Assembly (NCBI RefSeq): GCF_000421345.1
Contig: NZ_ATWV01000010.1
Location: forward strand, 85,872-149,871
Length of the DNA: 64,000 nt
DNA from: Treponema bryantii NK4A124
GTDB taxonomy: Bacteria; Spirochaetota; Spirochaetia; Treponematales; Treponemataceae
Reading direction: 5' to 3'
Shown: piece by piece, positions 45,924 through 54,588 of the stretch
How positions within the stretch are numbered: the first letter of the stretch is position 1
Layout: each line of letters begins with the position of its first letter
Translations under genes and position numbers: made by a program
Notes under the pieces: generated by a model
What the model was told of the DNA's origin: nothing
Seen by the model: only the letters and a program-made list of their open reading frames with translations
Databases searched by the model: none

Positions 45924-46812
45924 GCGGCGAAACGTCGAAAAGACTCTTTGTGGCTTCGTAAATCTTGCGAGCCACAAGAGGGTTATTCATTGTGTAAAGG
46001 TGAATACCTGAAACGCCGTGAGTTACCAGGTCAACAATCTGGTCTATGGCGTAGGCAATACCAGCGTCACGGATTGCATCCGGGTGATCTCCGTAGCGTT
46101 CCATCATATCTGTAAATTTTTTCGGAAGCACGGCGTTTGTCATGCTTACCATTCTTTCAATAGATTTCTTGTTAGTTGCAGGCATGATTCCTGCTTCAAC
46201 CGGTACATTAATTCCTTTTATCTGACAGCGCTCCAAAAAGCGGTAGAACTGGTCATTATCAAAAAAGAGCTGAGAGAGCAGGTGGCTTGCACCGGCATCA
46301 ACTTTCTTTTTCAGGTAATCAATATCTTCAAAAACATCTTTAGACTGAGGATGGAGTTCAGGATAGCAGGCACCGAAAATCTTGAATTGCTTGCCGTCTG
46401 TACGTTTAGAATCAAAATCTTTAATAAAAGAAATTAAGTCGCTTGCATGAAGAAATTCGTTTGCAGGTTCTTTTCCTTCAACCTTGTCTCCGCGAAGAGC
46501 GAGAATATTATCGATTCCAGCCTGCTGAAATTGCTCAAGAACATACTGAGCATCATTTTTAGTCATATTAAGGGCCGGCATGTGAATTACGGATTCAACA
46601 CCACAGACATCTTTAATATGTTTTGCAATTTCTACTGAATTATTACAGTTTTCGCTTCCACCGGCTCCGAAGGTAACGGAAATAAAATCCGGCTGTAGAC
46701 CTTTAAGCTCATCGAGTGTAGAAAAAATTGTGTCGATTGGCATGGTCTTTTTTGGAGGGAATACCTCAAAAGAGAAAATTGTTTTTTGTTTGAAAGCTGT
46801 TTCGTTTATCAT
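45907..46812 (-). CDS. metF: methylenetetrahydrofolate reductase
   Basis: Reduces methylene-THF to methyl-THF for methionine synthesis. 301 residues, TIM barrel with the FAD-linked family motifs FSFEVFPPKK at the start, DFISVTFGAGGS, HMPALNMTK, and ILALRGDK; the C-terminal AYAIDQIVDLVTHGVSGIHLYTMN (part: GVSGIHLYTMN) closes the barrel. The catalytic Glu is in FEVFPPK. Single gene, convergent with the fusion isomerase gene. No SAM riboswitch was seen in the 181 bp upstream. Confidence 0.96.
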   Translation of the reverse strand: MINETAFKQKTIFSFEVFPPKKTMPIDTIFSTLDELKGLQPDFISVTFGAGGSENCNNSVEIAKHIKDVCGVESVIHMPALNMTKNDAQYVLEQFQQAGIDNILALRGDKVEGKEPANEFLHASDLISFIKDFDSKRTDGKQFKIFGACYPELHPQSKDVFEDIDYLKKKVDAGASHLLSQLFFDNDQFYRFLERCQIKGINVPVEAGIMPATNKKSIERMVSMTNAVLPKKFTDMMERYGDHPDAIRDAGIAYAIDQIVDLVTHGVSGIHLYTMNNPLVARKIYEATKSLFDVSPLILRA

Positions 46813-46993
46813 ATACGATTGTTATTATATAAAGAAACGATAAAAAAGAGAAGTATAGGTTCAGGGGTGCTTCGTTTTGTTCGAAATGGCCTCTAAAAAA
46901 GTATGATAACTTTGGTTATTTTTCTTTCGAAAGGTTAATTTAAAATGACATTATCTTTATAATTTGTCTAAATAAAAGATTTAGGAGATTCAA

Positions 46994-49849
46994 ATGAAAA
47001 AACTAAAAAGTTTGATTGTTACATTAGCTGTAACAGCATTTGTGGCTTCTGCGCTTGTGATAACCGGATGTTCAACATCTAAGGTTCAAAGCAAAAGCAG
47101 TGGAAATCAGCTTGTCATGGATTCCTCAATTAAAGAGGGAAAACTTGACAATGGAATGTCATATTTTATTCGTGAAAACGGTGAGCCTAAAAACCGCATT
47201 CAGCTGCGACTTGTTGTAAAAGCCGGTTCCTGCATGGAAGAAGATGACCAGAAAGGCGTTGCTCATTTTGTAGAGCATCTTTGTTTCAATGGAACAGAAC
47301 ACTTTGAAAAGTCTGCTATTGTTGATTATTTTGAATCAATTGGTATGCAGTTTGGTCCGGAAGTAAATGCTTACACAAATTTTGAACAGACTGTTTATAT
47401 GCTTGAGCTTCCGGCTGATGATCCTGAAATTTTAAAGAAAAGTCTTATGGTTCTTCATGACTGGGCTTGTGCTGTAAGCTTTAATGCCGAGGAAATTGAA
47501 AAGGAACGCGGTGTAATTGTTGAGGAATGGAGACTGCGTACTCAGGGAGTTCAGGGACGTATTTCTGATAAAGAAGTTGCTCTTTTGCTTAAGGATTCAC
47601 GTTTTGAGGAAAGAATTCCAATTGGAGATATGGATATAATCAAAACAATTCCACGTGAGCGAATCATTGATTTTTATAAAAAATGGTATAGACCGGAACT
47701 GATGTCTGTTGTGGCTGTTGGTGATATTAAAGCCAGCACTCTTGAAATTGCAATCAAAGAAGTAATGGGAACTATTCCTGCTTCTGAAAAACAAACAAAG
47801 TCACCACAGTTTAAGGTTCCTTTCCAGACACAAAAGAAAATTGAAATAATTCGTGATAAGGAACTTCAGATTGTTGAAGCTTATGTATTCCAGCAGGGAA
47901 AAGATACGACTCCAATAACAACTGTAGAACAGCTTCGCCAGGAATATGCACTTAGTTTAGCAAGTATGGTGTTTAATCAGAGATGTCAGGAATTAGCTAA
48001 TAAACCGGATGCTTTATGGCTTGCTGCCGGAATGGGAAGCTTTGGACTTACAAATAATGATATTGATTATTATATGCAGTTCTTCCCTAAGACTGGAAGT
48101 TTCATGGATGCTTACAAAGCTCTTCTTGATGAATATGAACGCTTCATGACTCACGGAGTAACTGAATCTGAACTTGCAAGATTAAAACAGGCTACTCTGC
48201 AGAATATTCAGCAGAGTTATGCAAATAAAGACAAGCATGCTTCTGCGAACTATGCAGACAACATTGTGAATCATTTCCTTACCGGAAGAGTTTATATTTC
48301 TGAAGAAGATAATCTGAAGATTGCAACAGAAATCATAAATCAGATAACTGCAGAGGAAGTTCTTGAAACTGCTAAAAAAGTAATGGCTGGCCGTGGAACA
48401 CTTATGATGATTCTTGTTCCTGAGTCTGTAGAAATTCCTTCTGATAAAGAAATACTTAATACCTGGAAAAATTATGAAAGTGAAGCTGCTAAACAGGCAT
48501 ATGTAGACGATACTGGTGATAATCAGTTAATGCAGAAGCCGGCAAATAAAGCAAAGATTACTGAAAAGAAGGCAATAAAAGAGTTGGGTGGAACTCAATA
48601 CACTTTTGAAAATGGCGTAAAGATACTTACTAAAAAAACAGATTTCCAGAAGGATTCGATTGTTGTTTATGGCGGAAGCAAGGGAGGATACTATCAGCAA
48701 AAGGAAGAAGAAATACCTTCTGCCAAAATCGCAACAGAATATGCTTTATATTCAGGCGTTAACGGTAAGACACTGAGTCAGTTTCAGAAAATTGCAGCAC
48801 AGTTGAACTTAAATGTTGGCTTTGAAATTAATAATACAGATGAATGTTTCTACGGAAGTGCAAATAAATCAAATCTGGAAGAAACTCTGCAGTTTATAAA
48901 TATTGCATTTGCAAAACCACAGTTTACAGAAGAAGGATGGGCAACTCTTATAAATCTGTATAAGCAGGTTGCAGAAAATTACGGGGTTCAGCCTGGACGA
49001 GTTTTCAATGATAAGATAAATGAAATGTTGTATGGTAAAACTCTTTATTATGCACCGTGGAATATGGATTACATTAATAAAATGAATCCAGTAACAGCTG
49101 AGCGGGTTTACCGCCAGCGTTTTGGAAATCCTGCTGATTTTACATTTGTTTTTGTTGGTGATTTTAACGAAAAAGAGCTTGTTGATTTGTGTGCTTATTA
49201 TCTTGGAACTCTTAAGACAAATGATGAAAAGGAAGAGACAAAATATGTTTACTTCCCATTCCCTAAGACAAGTAAAACAGAAACTATTAAAAAGGGAATT
49301 GATCAGAAAGGTGAAGTTTACATGTGTTTTGGTGGAGAACTTCCAGAATGTAAGGATATAGAAATAAGCTTTAAGGAAAGCAAAATAATAGATCAGCTGG
49401 CATCTTTGCTGGACATCCGTTTGCGTGAGGTTATCCGTGAAGATAAAGGCGGTTCTTATGGTGTTAGTACAGGAGCTTATATTGATGGCTGGCCAGAGCG
49501 TTTCTATAAGGTTTATATTGATTTTGGCTGTGAACCTGCACGTGAAGAAGAGCTTCAGGCTGCTGTACTTGAAACAGTAAAGGATATTCAGAAGGGAAAT
49601 ATTTCTGATGAACTTATTCAGAAGCTTAAGGAAACTTATACAAGAACTATAGAAACTTCGGTAAGAAATAATTACTGGTGGATGAATAGATTCGGTACAG
49701 AAATTATCTTTACTTACGAGCCTTTGTGGTTTACAAAAGACACAGGCCGGGTAAATGACTGGATTACAAAAGAAGCACTTGTAGAAGCAGCTAACAAATA
49801 TATGGACACAAATAAAGTTGTGACTGGTTACTTGAAGCCAGAAAAATAA
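46994..49849 (+). CDS. M16-family zinc metallopeptidase, lipoprotein
   Basis: 951 residues, a two-halved pitrilysin-type clamshell protease on the envelope. Lipobox at ALVITGC (Cys26). Inverted zinc motif HFVEH (His91, Glu94, His95) with the distal Glu in ERGVIVEEW. The second M16 half is catalytically silent as usual; RLREVIREDKGGSYGVSTGAYIDG (part: REDKGGSYGVS) is the C-terminal R/Y motif. A TATAAT at 46958-46963 and AGGAGA before the ATG are visible. Probably degrades peptides outside the inner membrane. Confidence 0.95.
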   Translation: MKKLKSLIVTLAVTAFVASALVITGCSTSKVQSKSSGNQLVMDSSIKEGKLDNGMSYFIRENGEPKNRIQLRLVVKAGSCMEEDDQKGVAHFVEHLCFNGTEHFEKSAIVDYFESIGMQFGPEVNAYTNFEQTVYMLELPADDPEILKKSLMVLHDWACAVSFNAEEIEKERGVIVEEWRLRTQGVQGRISDKEVALLLKDSRFEERIPIGDMDIIKTIPRERIIDFYKKWYRPELMSVVAVGDIKASTLEIAIKEVMGTIPASEKQTKSPQFKVPFQTQKKIEIIRDKELQIVEAYVFQQGKDTTPITTVEQLRQEYALSLASMVFNQRCQELANKPDALWLAAGMGSFGLTNNDIDYYMQFFPKTGSFMDAYKALLDEYERFMTHGVTESELARLKQATLQNIQQSYANKDKHASANYADNIVNHFLTGRVYISEEDNLKIATEIINQITAEEVLETAKKVMAGRGTLMMILVPESVEIPSDKEILNTWKNYESEAAKQAYVDDTGDNQLMQKPANKAKITEKKAIKELGGTQYTFENGVKILTKKTDFQKDSIVVYGGSKGGYYQQKEEEIPSAKIATEYALYSGVNGKTLSQFQKIAAQLNLNVGFEINNTDECFYGSANKSNLEETLQFINIAFAKPQFTEEGWATLINLYKQVAENYGVQPGRVFNDKINEMLYGKTLYYAPWNMDYINKMNPVTAERVYRQRFGNPADFTFVFVGDFNEKELVDLCAYYLGTLKTNDEKEETKYVYFPFPKTSKTETIKKGIDQKGEVYMCFGGELPECKDIEISFKESKIIDQLASLLDIRLREVIREDKGGSYGVSTGAYIDGWPERFYKVYIDFGCEPAREEELQAAVLETVKDIQKGNISDELIQKLKETYTRTIETSVRNNYWWMNRFGTEIIFTYEPLWFTKDTGRVNDWITKEALVEAANKYMDTNKVVTGYLKPEK

Positions 49850-49857
49850 AAAAAACT

Positions 49858-49954
49858 GGTGGTTGAGTGCCTGCAGGGCAGGTATATCGAAACCACCAGT
49901 TAATCTTAAAGGTAAGGTGGTTTCGATACGCCACTACGTGGCTACTCAACCACC
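49858..49954. repeat. two family A palindromes in opposite orientation
   Basis: 49858-49897 (GGTGGTTGAGTGCCTGCAGGGC...CGAAACCACC) and 49916-49954 (GGTGGTTTCGATACGCCACTACGTGGC...CAACCACC) between the M16 gene and the transporter gene. The second has a different self-complementary centre, GCCACTACGTGGC. Confidence 0.85.
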
Positions 49955-49961
49955 ATATCAA

Positions 49962-51359
49962 TTAAATAATTCCAATACCCTTCAAAAGAATGATGAAGAG
50001 GAGGATTGGAGCAACGAACTTAATCATTGCAATGTAAAGACCCTTGCGAACAAAGTGTTCACCGTTAAGGGTGATTTCATCGATTGTAGTTTTTGGCTTA
50101 GCAACCCAGCCAATAAGAATACAGGTAAGGAGACCAACGATTGGCATAAGAATGTTGTTACTTGCGTAGTCGAGAATGTCGAGAATCTGACCGATACTAC
50201 CGTTTGGAAGTTTGAGGTCGAAGTAGAATACGTTGTAACCAAGACAAACGATAACTGAAACAACAAAAGTGCTGCAAGCCATAATAAGAGTTGACTTCTT
50301 GCGGCTCCACTTGAACTTATCCATCATAGAAGATGTGATTGCTTCGAGGATTGAAACGGCAGAAGTAAGGGCAGCGAACAATACCATTACGAAGAAGATA
50401 AGACCAATGAACTCACCGAACTTTCCGAGAGAATTGAAAACCTTTGGAAGTGTGATGAACATAAGGCCTGGACCTGCAGACATTCCTTCTTTTCCTGAGA
50501 AAGCAAATACGGCAGGAATAATCATCATACCAGCGAGAAGAGCAATACCTGTATCGAAGATTTCAATCTGGTTTACAGATTTGTTGAGGTTTACGTCCTT
50601 CTTCATGTATGAACCGTAAGCAATCATAATACCCATAGCAATTGAGAGTGAGTAGAAGAGCTGACCCATTGCATCGAGACAAACTGTAAGAAATCCCTTG
50701 AAAGTAAGTCCTTCGAAGTTAGGGATGAAGTAAACTGCAGCACCCTGTAGACCAGTGCGTGTAACACCGTTTTCATCTGTATGGCTGATGAACAAAGCAT
50801 AGAATGCGATGAATACTACGATTACAACAAGAATAGGCATAAGGATTTTTGAATAGCGTTCAATTCCGTGCTCAACTCCCTTGTAAACAATAATGAAACA
50901 AAGGATTGCAAAAAGAACTGTATAGAAAATTGGCTGCCACTGTGAAGTGATAAAGCCTGTAAAGAATCCGTCTGCAACTGCAACCTGACCCTGGAAGGCA
51001 AGATAACAGAACATGTACTTCATTACCCAGCCACCGATTACACAATAGTAAGGATAAATGATGAATGGTACAACGAAAGAGAAGATTCCGAGGAAGCCCC
51101 ATTTACTGTTAATTTTTTTGTATGCAGTAAGAGGGCTTTCCTGAGTCTTACGACCAATTGCAATTTCTGTAATAAGAAGTGCAAAACCAAATGTGATTGC
51201 AAGAGCGAGATAAACTACGAGGAAAAGTCCTCCGCCATCTTTTGCTGCAAGATAAGGGAAGCGCCAGATGTTTCCTAATCCAACGGCAGAACCTGCAGCT
51301 GCCAGAACGAACCCGATTGAACTTGTAAACGAGTTACGCTGTTTTGTTTCATTTTCCAT
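49962..51359 (-). CDS. sodium-dependent neurotransmitter-symporter-family transporter
   Basis: 465 residues, 11-12 membrane helices of the LeuT fold (SNF/NSS family). Landmarks: SIGFVLAAAGSAVGLGNIWRFPYL in helix 1 (part: AAGSAVGLGNIWRFPY, sodium and substrate site), GGWVMKYM, FYSLSIAMGIMIAYGSYM in helix 6 and a shortened C-terminus. Bacterial members carry amino acids with Na+. Convergent with the M16 gene across a repeat pair; AGAGGT precedes the start. Confidence 0.95.
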   Translation of the reverse strand: MENETKQRNSFTSSIGFVLAAAGSAVGLGNIWRFPYLAAKDGGGLFLVVYLALAITFGFALLITEIAIGRKTQESPLTAYKKINSKWGFLGIFSFVVPFIIYPYYCVIGGWVMKYMFCYLAFQGQVAVADGFFTGFITSQWQPIFYTVLFAILCFIIVYKGVEHGIERYSKILMPILVVIVVFIAFYALFISHTDENGVTRTGLQGAAVYFIPNFEGLTFKGFLTVCLDAMGQLFYSLSIAMGIMIAYGSYMKKDVNLNKSVNQIEIFDTGIALLAGMMIIPAVFAFSGKEGMSAGPGLMFITLPKVFNSLGKFGEFIGLIFFVMVLFAALTSAVSILEAITSSMMDKFKWSRKKSTLIMACSTFVVSVIVCLGYNVFYFDLKLPNGSIGQILDILDYASNNILMPIVGLLTCILIGWVAKPKTTIDEITLNGEHFVRKGLYIAMIKFVAPILLFIILLKGIGII

Positions 51360-51447
51360 AAATGATACCTCTAAAAATTTTTTTTATCAAAATTTATTTT
51401 AACATAAAAAGGATAGAGCGTCATTATAATTTAGAATTGGCTAAAAT

Positions 51448-52239
51448 CTATTCTTTGAATAAATCTGTTACGTGGAACTGTGTAAGGTCTTTTACAACTT
51501 CTGCGGCTATAATCATTCCAGCAACAGAAGGAACAAAGGCATTGCTTCCTGGAGTCTGTTTTTTGGAAATTCCCTGACGGGCAGGGGTAATACCGGAAGT
51601 ATCTTTAAAATCATCAGGGGAGGCAGAGTCTGCTTCAGGGGCTTGGGGAGCTATTGCTGTTTCAGTGGAAAAAACAACCTTGAGGCGTTTAATATGTCGT
51701 TTTTTAAGTTCGTTTCTCATAACCCGGGCGAGAGGGCAAACCGAAGTACGGGTTATATCTGCAACTTTGAGTTTTGTGGGATCGACTTTATTTCCAGCTC
51801 CCATGCAGCTGATGACCGGCTTTTTAATTGCCTTAGCACGGCTTATGATTTCAAGCTTTCCGGTAACTGTATCAATACAATCAACGATATAATCATATTG
51901 GGAAAAATCAAACTGACCGGCAGTGTCGGGCATATAAAAGGTCTTCCATTTAGTTACCTTGCAGTCCGGATTGATATCGTGAATACGTTCTTCTGCAACA
52001 TCAACTTTATCTTTTCCTATTGTTGAATGGAGTGCATAAAGCTGACGGTTGAGGTTTGTAAGACAAATCTTATCATCATCAACAATATCAATTGCACCGA
52101 TTCCTGAACGAACAAGAGATTCGACAACATAACTGCCAACTCCACCAATTCCAAATACAATTACTCTGGCCTGGTAGAGTTTTTCCATATTGTCTTTTCC
52201 GAATATCAGTCTGGTTCTGGCAAATTGATTCGTATTCAT
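51448..52239 (-). CDS. tcdA: tRNA threonylcarbamoyladenosine dehydratase TcdA
   Basis: E1-like ATPase that cyclises t6A37 in tRNA. 263 residues; the N-terminal nucleotide motif VIVFGIGGVGSYVVESLVRSG, the Asp at VDDDKICLTNLNRQ and the Arg finger are intact. Later VISCMGAGNKVDPTK and CPLARVMRNELKKR are diagnostic of TcdA/CsdL rather than MoeB or ThiF. An insert rich in Ala/Ser/Pro lies at about 205-225. AAGGA precedes the start. No csdA-csdE gene is next to it. Confidence 0.94.
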   Translation of the reverse strand: MNTNQFARTRLIFGKDNMEKLYQARVIVFGIGGVGSYVVESLVRSGIGAIDIVDDDKICLTNLNRQLYALHSTIGKDKVDVAEERIHDINPDCKVTKWKTFYMPDTAGQFDFSQYDYIVDCIDTVTGKLEIISRAKAIKKPVISCMGAGNKVDPTKLKVADITRTSVCPLARVMRNELKKRHIKRLKVVFSTETAIAPQAPEADSASPDDFKDTSGITPARQGISKKQTPGSNAFVPSVAGMIIAAEVVKDLTQFHVTDLFKE

Positions 52240-52369
52240 TAAAATCCTTATGAGGTCTTAGCGGTTTTGAAAGCAAAGGCAGCATTCAAAAATACAGAGA
52301 GCAAGTTTAATATATTCTTAGTATATCACAAAAGGCAAAGAAAAATCATATACGGTCTATTTTTTCCAG

Positions 52370-52378
52370 TGATATAAT
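52370..52378 (+). promoter_or_regulatory. extended -10 promoter for the pheA leader
   Basis: TGATATAAT, an extended -10 (TGn plus TATAAT at 52373-52378). Transcription would start near 52385, about 55 bases before the leader peptide. A second weaker candidate is TTGATT (52404) with TAGTAT (52427), 17 bases apart, but it would leave almost no 5' leader. Confidence 0.5.
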
Positions 52379-52439
52379 TTTTTGTTTCTATTTATAAAAA
52401 CACTTGATTTTAAAAATCGAATTCGATAGTATTAATCTA

Positions 52440-52511
52440 ATGATTTTTGGAATTACATTTTTTACATTTGCTTTTTTCTCATTTTTTTGCCTTTTACTTT
52501 TTTGGCAATAG
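52440..52511 (+). CDS. pheL: phenylalanine-rich leader peptide
   Basis: 23-codon frame, ATG at 52440 to TAG at 52509. It begins MIFGITFFTF and ends LLLFWQ; nine of 23 residues are phenylalanine, with FF pairs at three places. No strong ribosome site is visible before the ATG, so initiation efficiency is unproven. The position before a terminator and pheA, and the Phe content, support a ribosome-sensing leader rather than a chance frame; nearby poly-T DNA raises Phe frequency by chance, so secondary-structure evidence matters (next entry). Confidence 0.75.
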   Translation: MIFGITFFTFAFFSFFCLLLFWQ

Positions 52512-52598
52512 ATGCGTCGTACGAAAAGCATAGAATGTAGAAAATACAGCTGATACAAAAAGCGGTTCTATCTTTTCGGTAGAACCGCTTTTTTTTTT
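52469..52598 (+). promoter_or_regulatory. phenylalanine attenuator: mutually exclusive hairpins and terminator
   Basis: Terminator: AGCGGTTCTA (52561-52570) pairs perfectly with TAGAACCGCT (52580-52589), nine-base loop, then ten T. Antiterminator: AAAAGcATAGAA (52524-52535) pairs with TTCTATCTTTT (52566-52576), 11 pairs with one bulged C, and consumes half the terminator arm. Protector: TGCTTTT in the Phe codons (52469-52475) pairs with AAAAGCA (52524-52530). A ribosome stalled on Phe codons would free the antiterminator; one reaching the stop at 52509 would cover its start. Pairings are read by eye, energies not computed. Confidence 0.75.
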
Positions 52599-52615
52599 GC
52601 AAACGGAGGTTTTGA

Positions 52616-53425
52616 TTGAAAATTGCATACAGCGGAATTGAAGGTGCTTTCGCTCATATTGCGGCAAAGCGGATTTTCCCGGCAGAGGAACTTATGTCGT
52701 ATGGAGATTTCCGTTCGGCTTATGAAGCAGTTGAAAAAGGAGAATGTGATTACGCCGTTCTTCCAATTGAGAATTCTTATGCCGGTGAAGTTGGCCAGGT
52801 TACAGATCTGATGTTTCAGGGCGGGCTCTTTGTAAATGGAGTTTATACCCTGAACGTTATGCAGAATCTTCTGGGAGTAAAGGGAGCAAGCCTAACTACC
52901 GTTCGTAAGGTAATAAGTCACCCGCAGGCACTGGAGCAGAGCGGAGATTTTATTACAGCTCACGGCTATGCTGTTGAGGAAGCGGTGAATACTGCAAGGG
53001 CGGCTAAGATGGTTGCGGAGCTTGGTGATGTTGGCGTGGCTGCAATTGCCAGCGAAGAAACAGCTGCTTTATATGGACTAGAAGTTCTTGAAAAAGGTGT
53101 AAACGGTTATCAGGATAATTCCACCCGCTTTGCAATTCTTTCTCGTGAAGAAGGTGCCAAGGTAAATACCGGTTCTGATGGAGGAACATTTATTCTGATG
53201 TTTGCAGTAAAGAATGAAGCCGGGGCTCTGGTAAAGGTTTTGAATAAGCTTGGTGAATTTGGTTACAACATGAGCGTAATTCACAGCCGCCCGCTTAAGG
53301 GACTGGCCTGGTCTTATTATTTTTACATCGAGGCAGAAGGCGAATTTGGAACCGATGCCTATAAGCAGATGATTTCCGAAATGGAATATCGCTGCAGCAA
53401 ATTAAAAGTTTTAGGAAGATTCTAA
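52616..53425 (+). CDS. pheA: prephenate dehydratase
   Basis: Converts prephenate to phenylpyruvate in Phe synthesis. 269 residues. TTG start with GGAGG six bases upstream, just after the attenuator terminator. Catalytic domain to about 180 with AYSGIEGAFAHIAA at the start, IENSYAGEVGQV, and the diagnostic NSTRFAILSRE; then an ACT regulatory domain (about 195-265; GALVKVLNKLGEFGYNMSVIHSRP) that binds Phe. No chorismate mutase domain is fused. First gene of a likely pheA-aroF operon. Confidence 0.96.
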   Translation: MKIAYSGIEGAFAHIAAKRIFPAEELMSYGDFRSAYEAVEKGECDYAVLPIENSYAGEVGQVTDLMFQGGLFVNGVYTLNVMQNLLGVKGASLTTVRKVISHPQALEQSGDFITAHGYAVEEAVNTARAAKMVAELGDVGVAAIASEETAALYGLEVLEKGVNGYQDNSTRFAILSREEGAKVNTGSDGGTFILMFAVKNEAGALVKVLNKLGEFGYNMSVIHSRPLKGLAWSYYFYIEAEGEFGTDAYKQMISEMEYRCSKLKVLGRF

Positions 53426-53462
53426 GATAAACAAGAAGGTTTACACTATGGAGGTAGCAGAA

Positions 53463-54491
53463 ATGAATATGGAATTTGAGAGAAGACTTGCAATACCCGC
53501 AGAGGTAAAGGAACAGAATCCTCTTAAGGGAAAGGTTGGAAAAATTGTAGAAGAAAAGCGTGCGGAGCTGAGGGCGGTTTTTGAAGGCCGTCTCAATAAG
53601 CTGCTTTTGATAATCGGGCCATGCTCGGCAGATAATGAAGAAGCTGTTATTGATTATATGAACCGCCTTGTGCCTGTACAGGAAAAAGTAAAGGACAAGA
53701 TTCTCATGGTACCGCGCATTTATACAAACAAGCCGCGAACCACCGGCGAAGGTTATAAGGGAATGCTCCATCAGCCGGACCCAAATGCAAAGCCTGACCT
53801 TTACAAGGGAATTGTTGCCTGCCGTCACATGCATATGCGCGCAGTTGAAGAAACCGGCTTTATCTTTGCAGACGAAATGCTTTATCCGGAAAACTATCAG
53901 TATCTGGATGATGTGCTCGGTTATGTTGCAGTTGGAGCCCGCTCTGTTGAAGACCAGCAGCACCGTCTCACTGCCAGCGGAATCGAAGTTCCTGTTGGAA
54001 TGAAAAACCCGACCAGCGGCGATTACGCTGTTATGATGAATGCAATTCTTGCGGCCCAGCACCCTCATACCTTTATTTACCGCGGCTGGGAAGTTCATTC
54101 AGAAGGTAACATTCACTGCCATGCAATTCTCCGCGGTTCAACAGACAAACACGGAAGCCACCAGCAGAACTATCATTATGAGGATCTTGTCCGCCTCTGT
54201 GATGCCTACGACGCCCGTGAACTCAAAAACCCTGCTGTTATCATCGATACAAATCACTCAAACTCAAATAAAAATCCTTTTGAGCAGCCACGCATCATAA
54301 TGGATGTCCTCAATTCCTGCCGCCACAGCGACCGTGTAGCAAAGCTGGTGAAAGGCTTTATGATTGAAAGCTATATCGAAGATGGCTGCCAGAAAATCGG
54401 GGAAGGCGTGTACGGAAAATCAATTACCGACCCTTGTCTTGGCTGGGAAAAGACTGAACGTTTGATTTACGATATCGCAGAGAAGATATAA
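53463..54491 (+). CDS. 3-deoxy-7-phosphoheptulonate synthase (AroFGH type)
   Basis: DAHP synthase, first step of the aromatic pathway. 342 residues from the ATG behind GGAGG; a second start at 53448 with AGAAGG is also possible. Class I alpha barrel with IIGPCSADN, VPRIYTNKPRTTGEG, the KNPTSGD segment, and IIDTNHSNSNKNP. The E. coli Phe/Tyr/Trp-sensitive isoenzymes share this form; the regulatory specificity is not read by eye. It follows pheA by 37 bp, so the attenuator probably controls both entry and the Phe branch. Confidence 0.95.
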   Translation: MNMEFERRLAIPAEVKEQNPLKGKVGKIVEEKRAELRAVFEGRLNKLLLIIGPCSADNEEAVIDYMNRLVPVQEKVKDKILMVPRIYTNKPRTTGEGYKGMLHQPDPNAKPDLYKGIVACRHMHMRAVEETGFIFADEMLYPENYQYLDDVLGYVAVGARSVEDQQHRLTASGIEVPVGMKNPTSGDYAVMMNAILAAQHPHTFIYRGWEVHSEGNIHCHAILRGSTDKHGSHQQNYHYEDLVRLCDAYDARELKNPAVIIDTNHSNSNKNPFEQPRIIMDVLNSCRHSDRVAKLVKGFMIESYIEDGCQKIGEGVYGKSITDPCLGWEKTERLIYDIAEKI

Positions 54492-54588
54492 TGAAAAATT
54501 TTAAGGATTATGTTATAATCATATAGAATATATATTTAAAAAAGAGGCATGAGCAAAGAAAAAATAAATAAAAGATTGGAATAAAATA

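Noticed and set aside
49863..50258. 131-residue plus frame between M16 and transporter genes
   Set aside because: Starts in a repeat and runs antisense through the transporter gene; no family features.
52440..52511. leader frame as a chance poly-T product
   Set aside because: Considered seriously because the DNA is T-rich; kept because the stop position, three mutually exclusive stems and the downstream phenylalanine gene agree.
53295..54098. 267-residue minus frame under the DAHP synthase gene
   Set aside because: Antisense to a sure enzyme gene; codon-mirror artefact.
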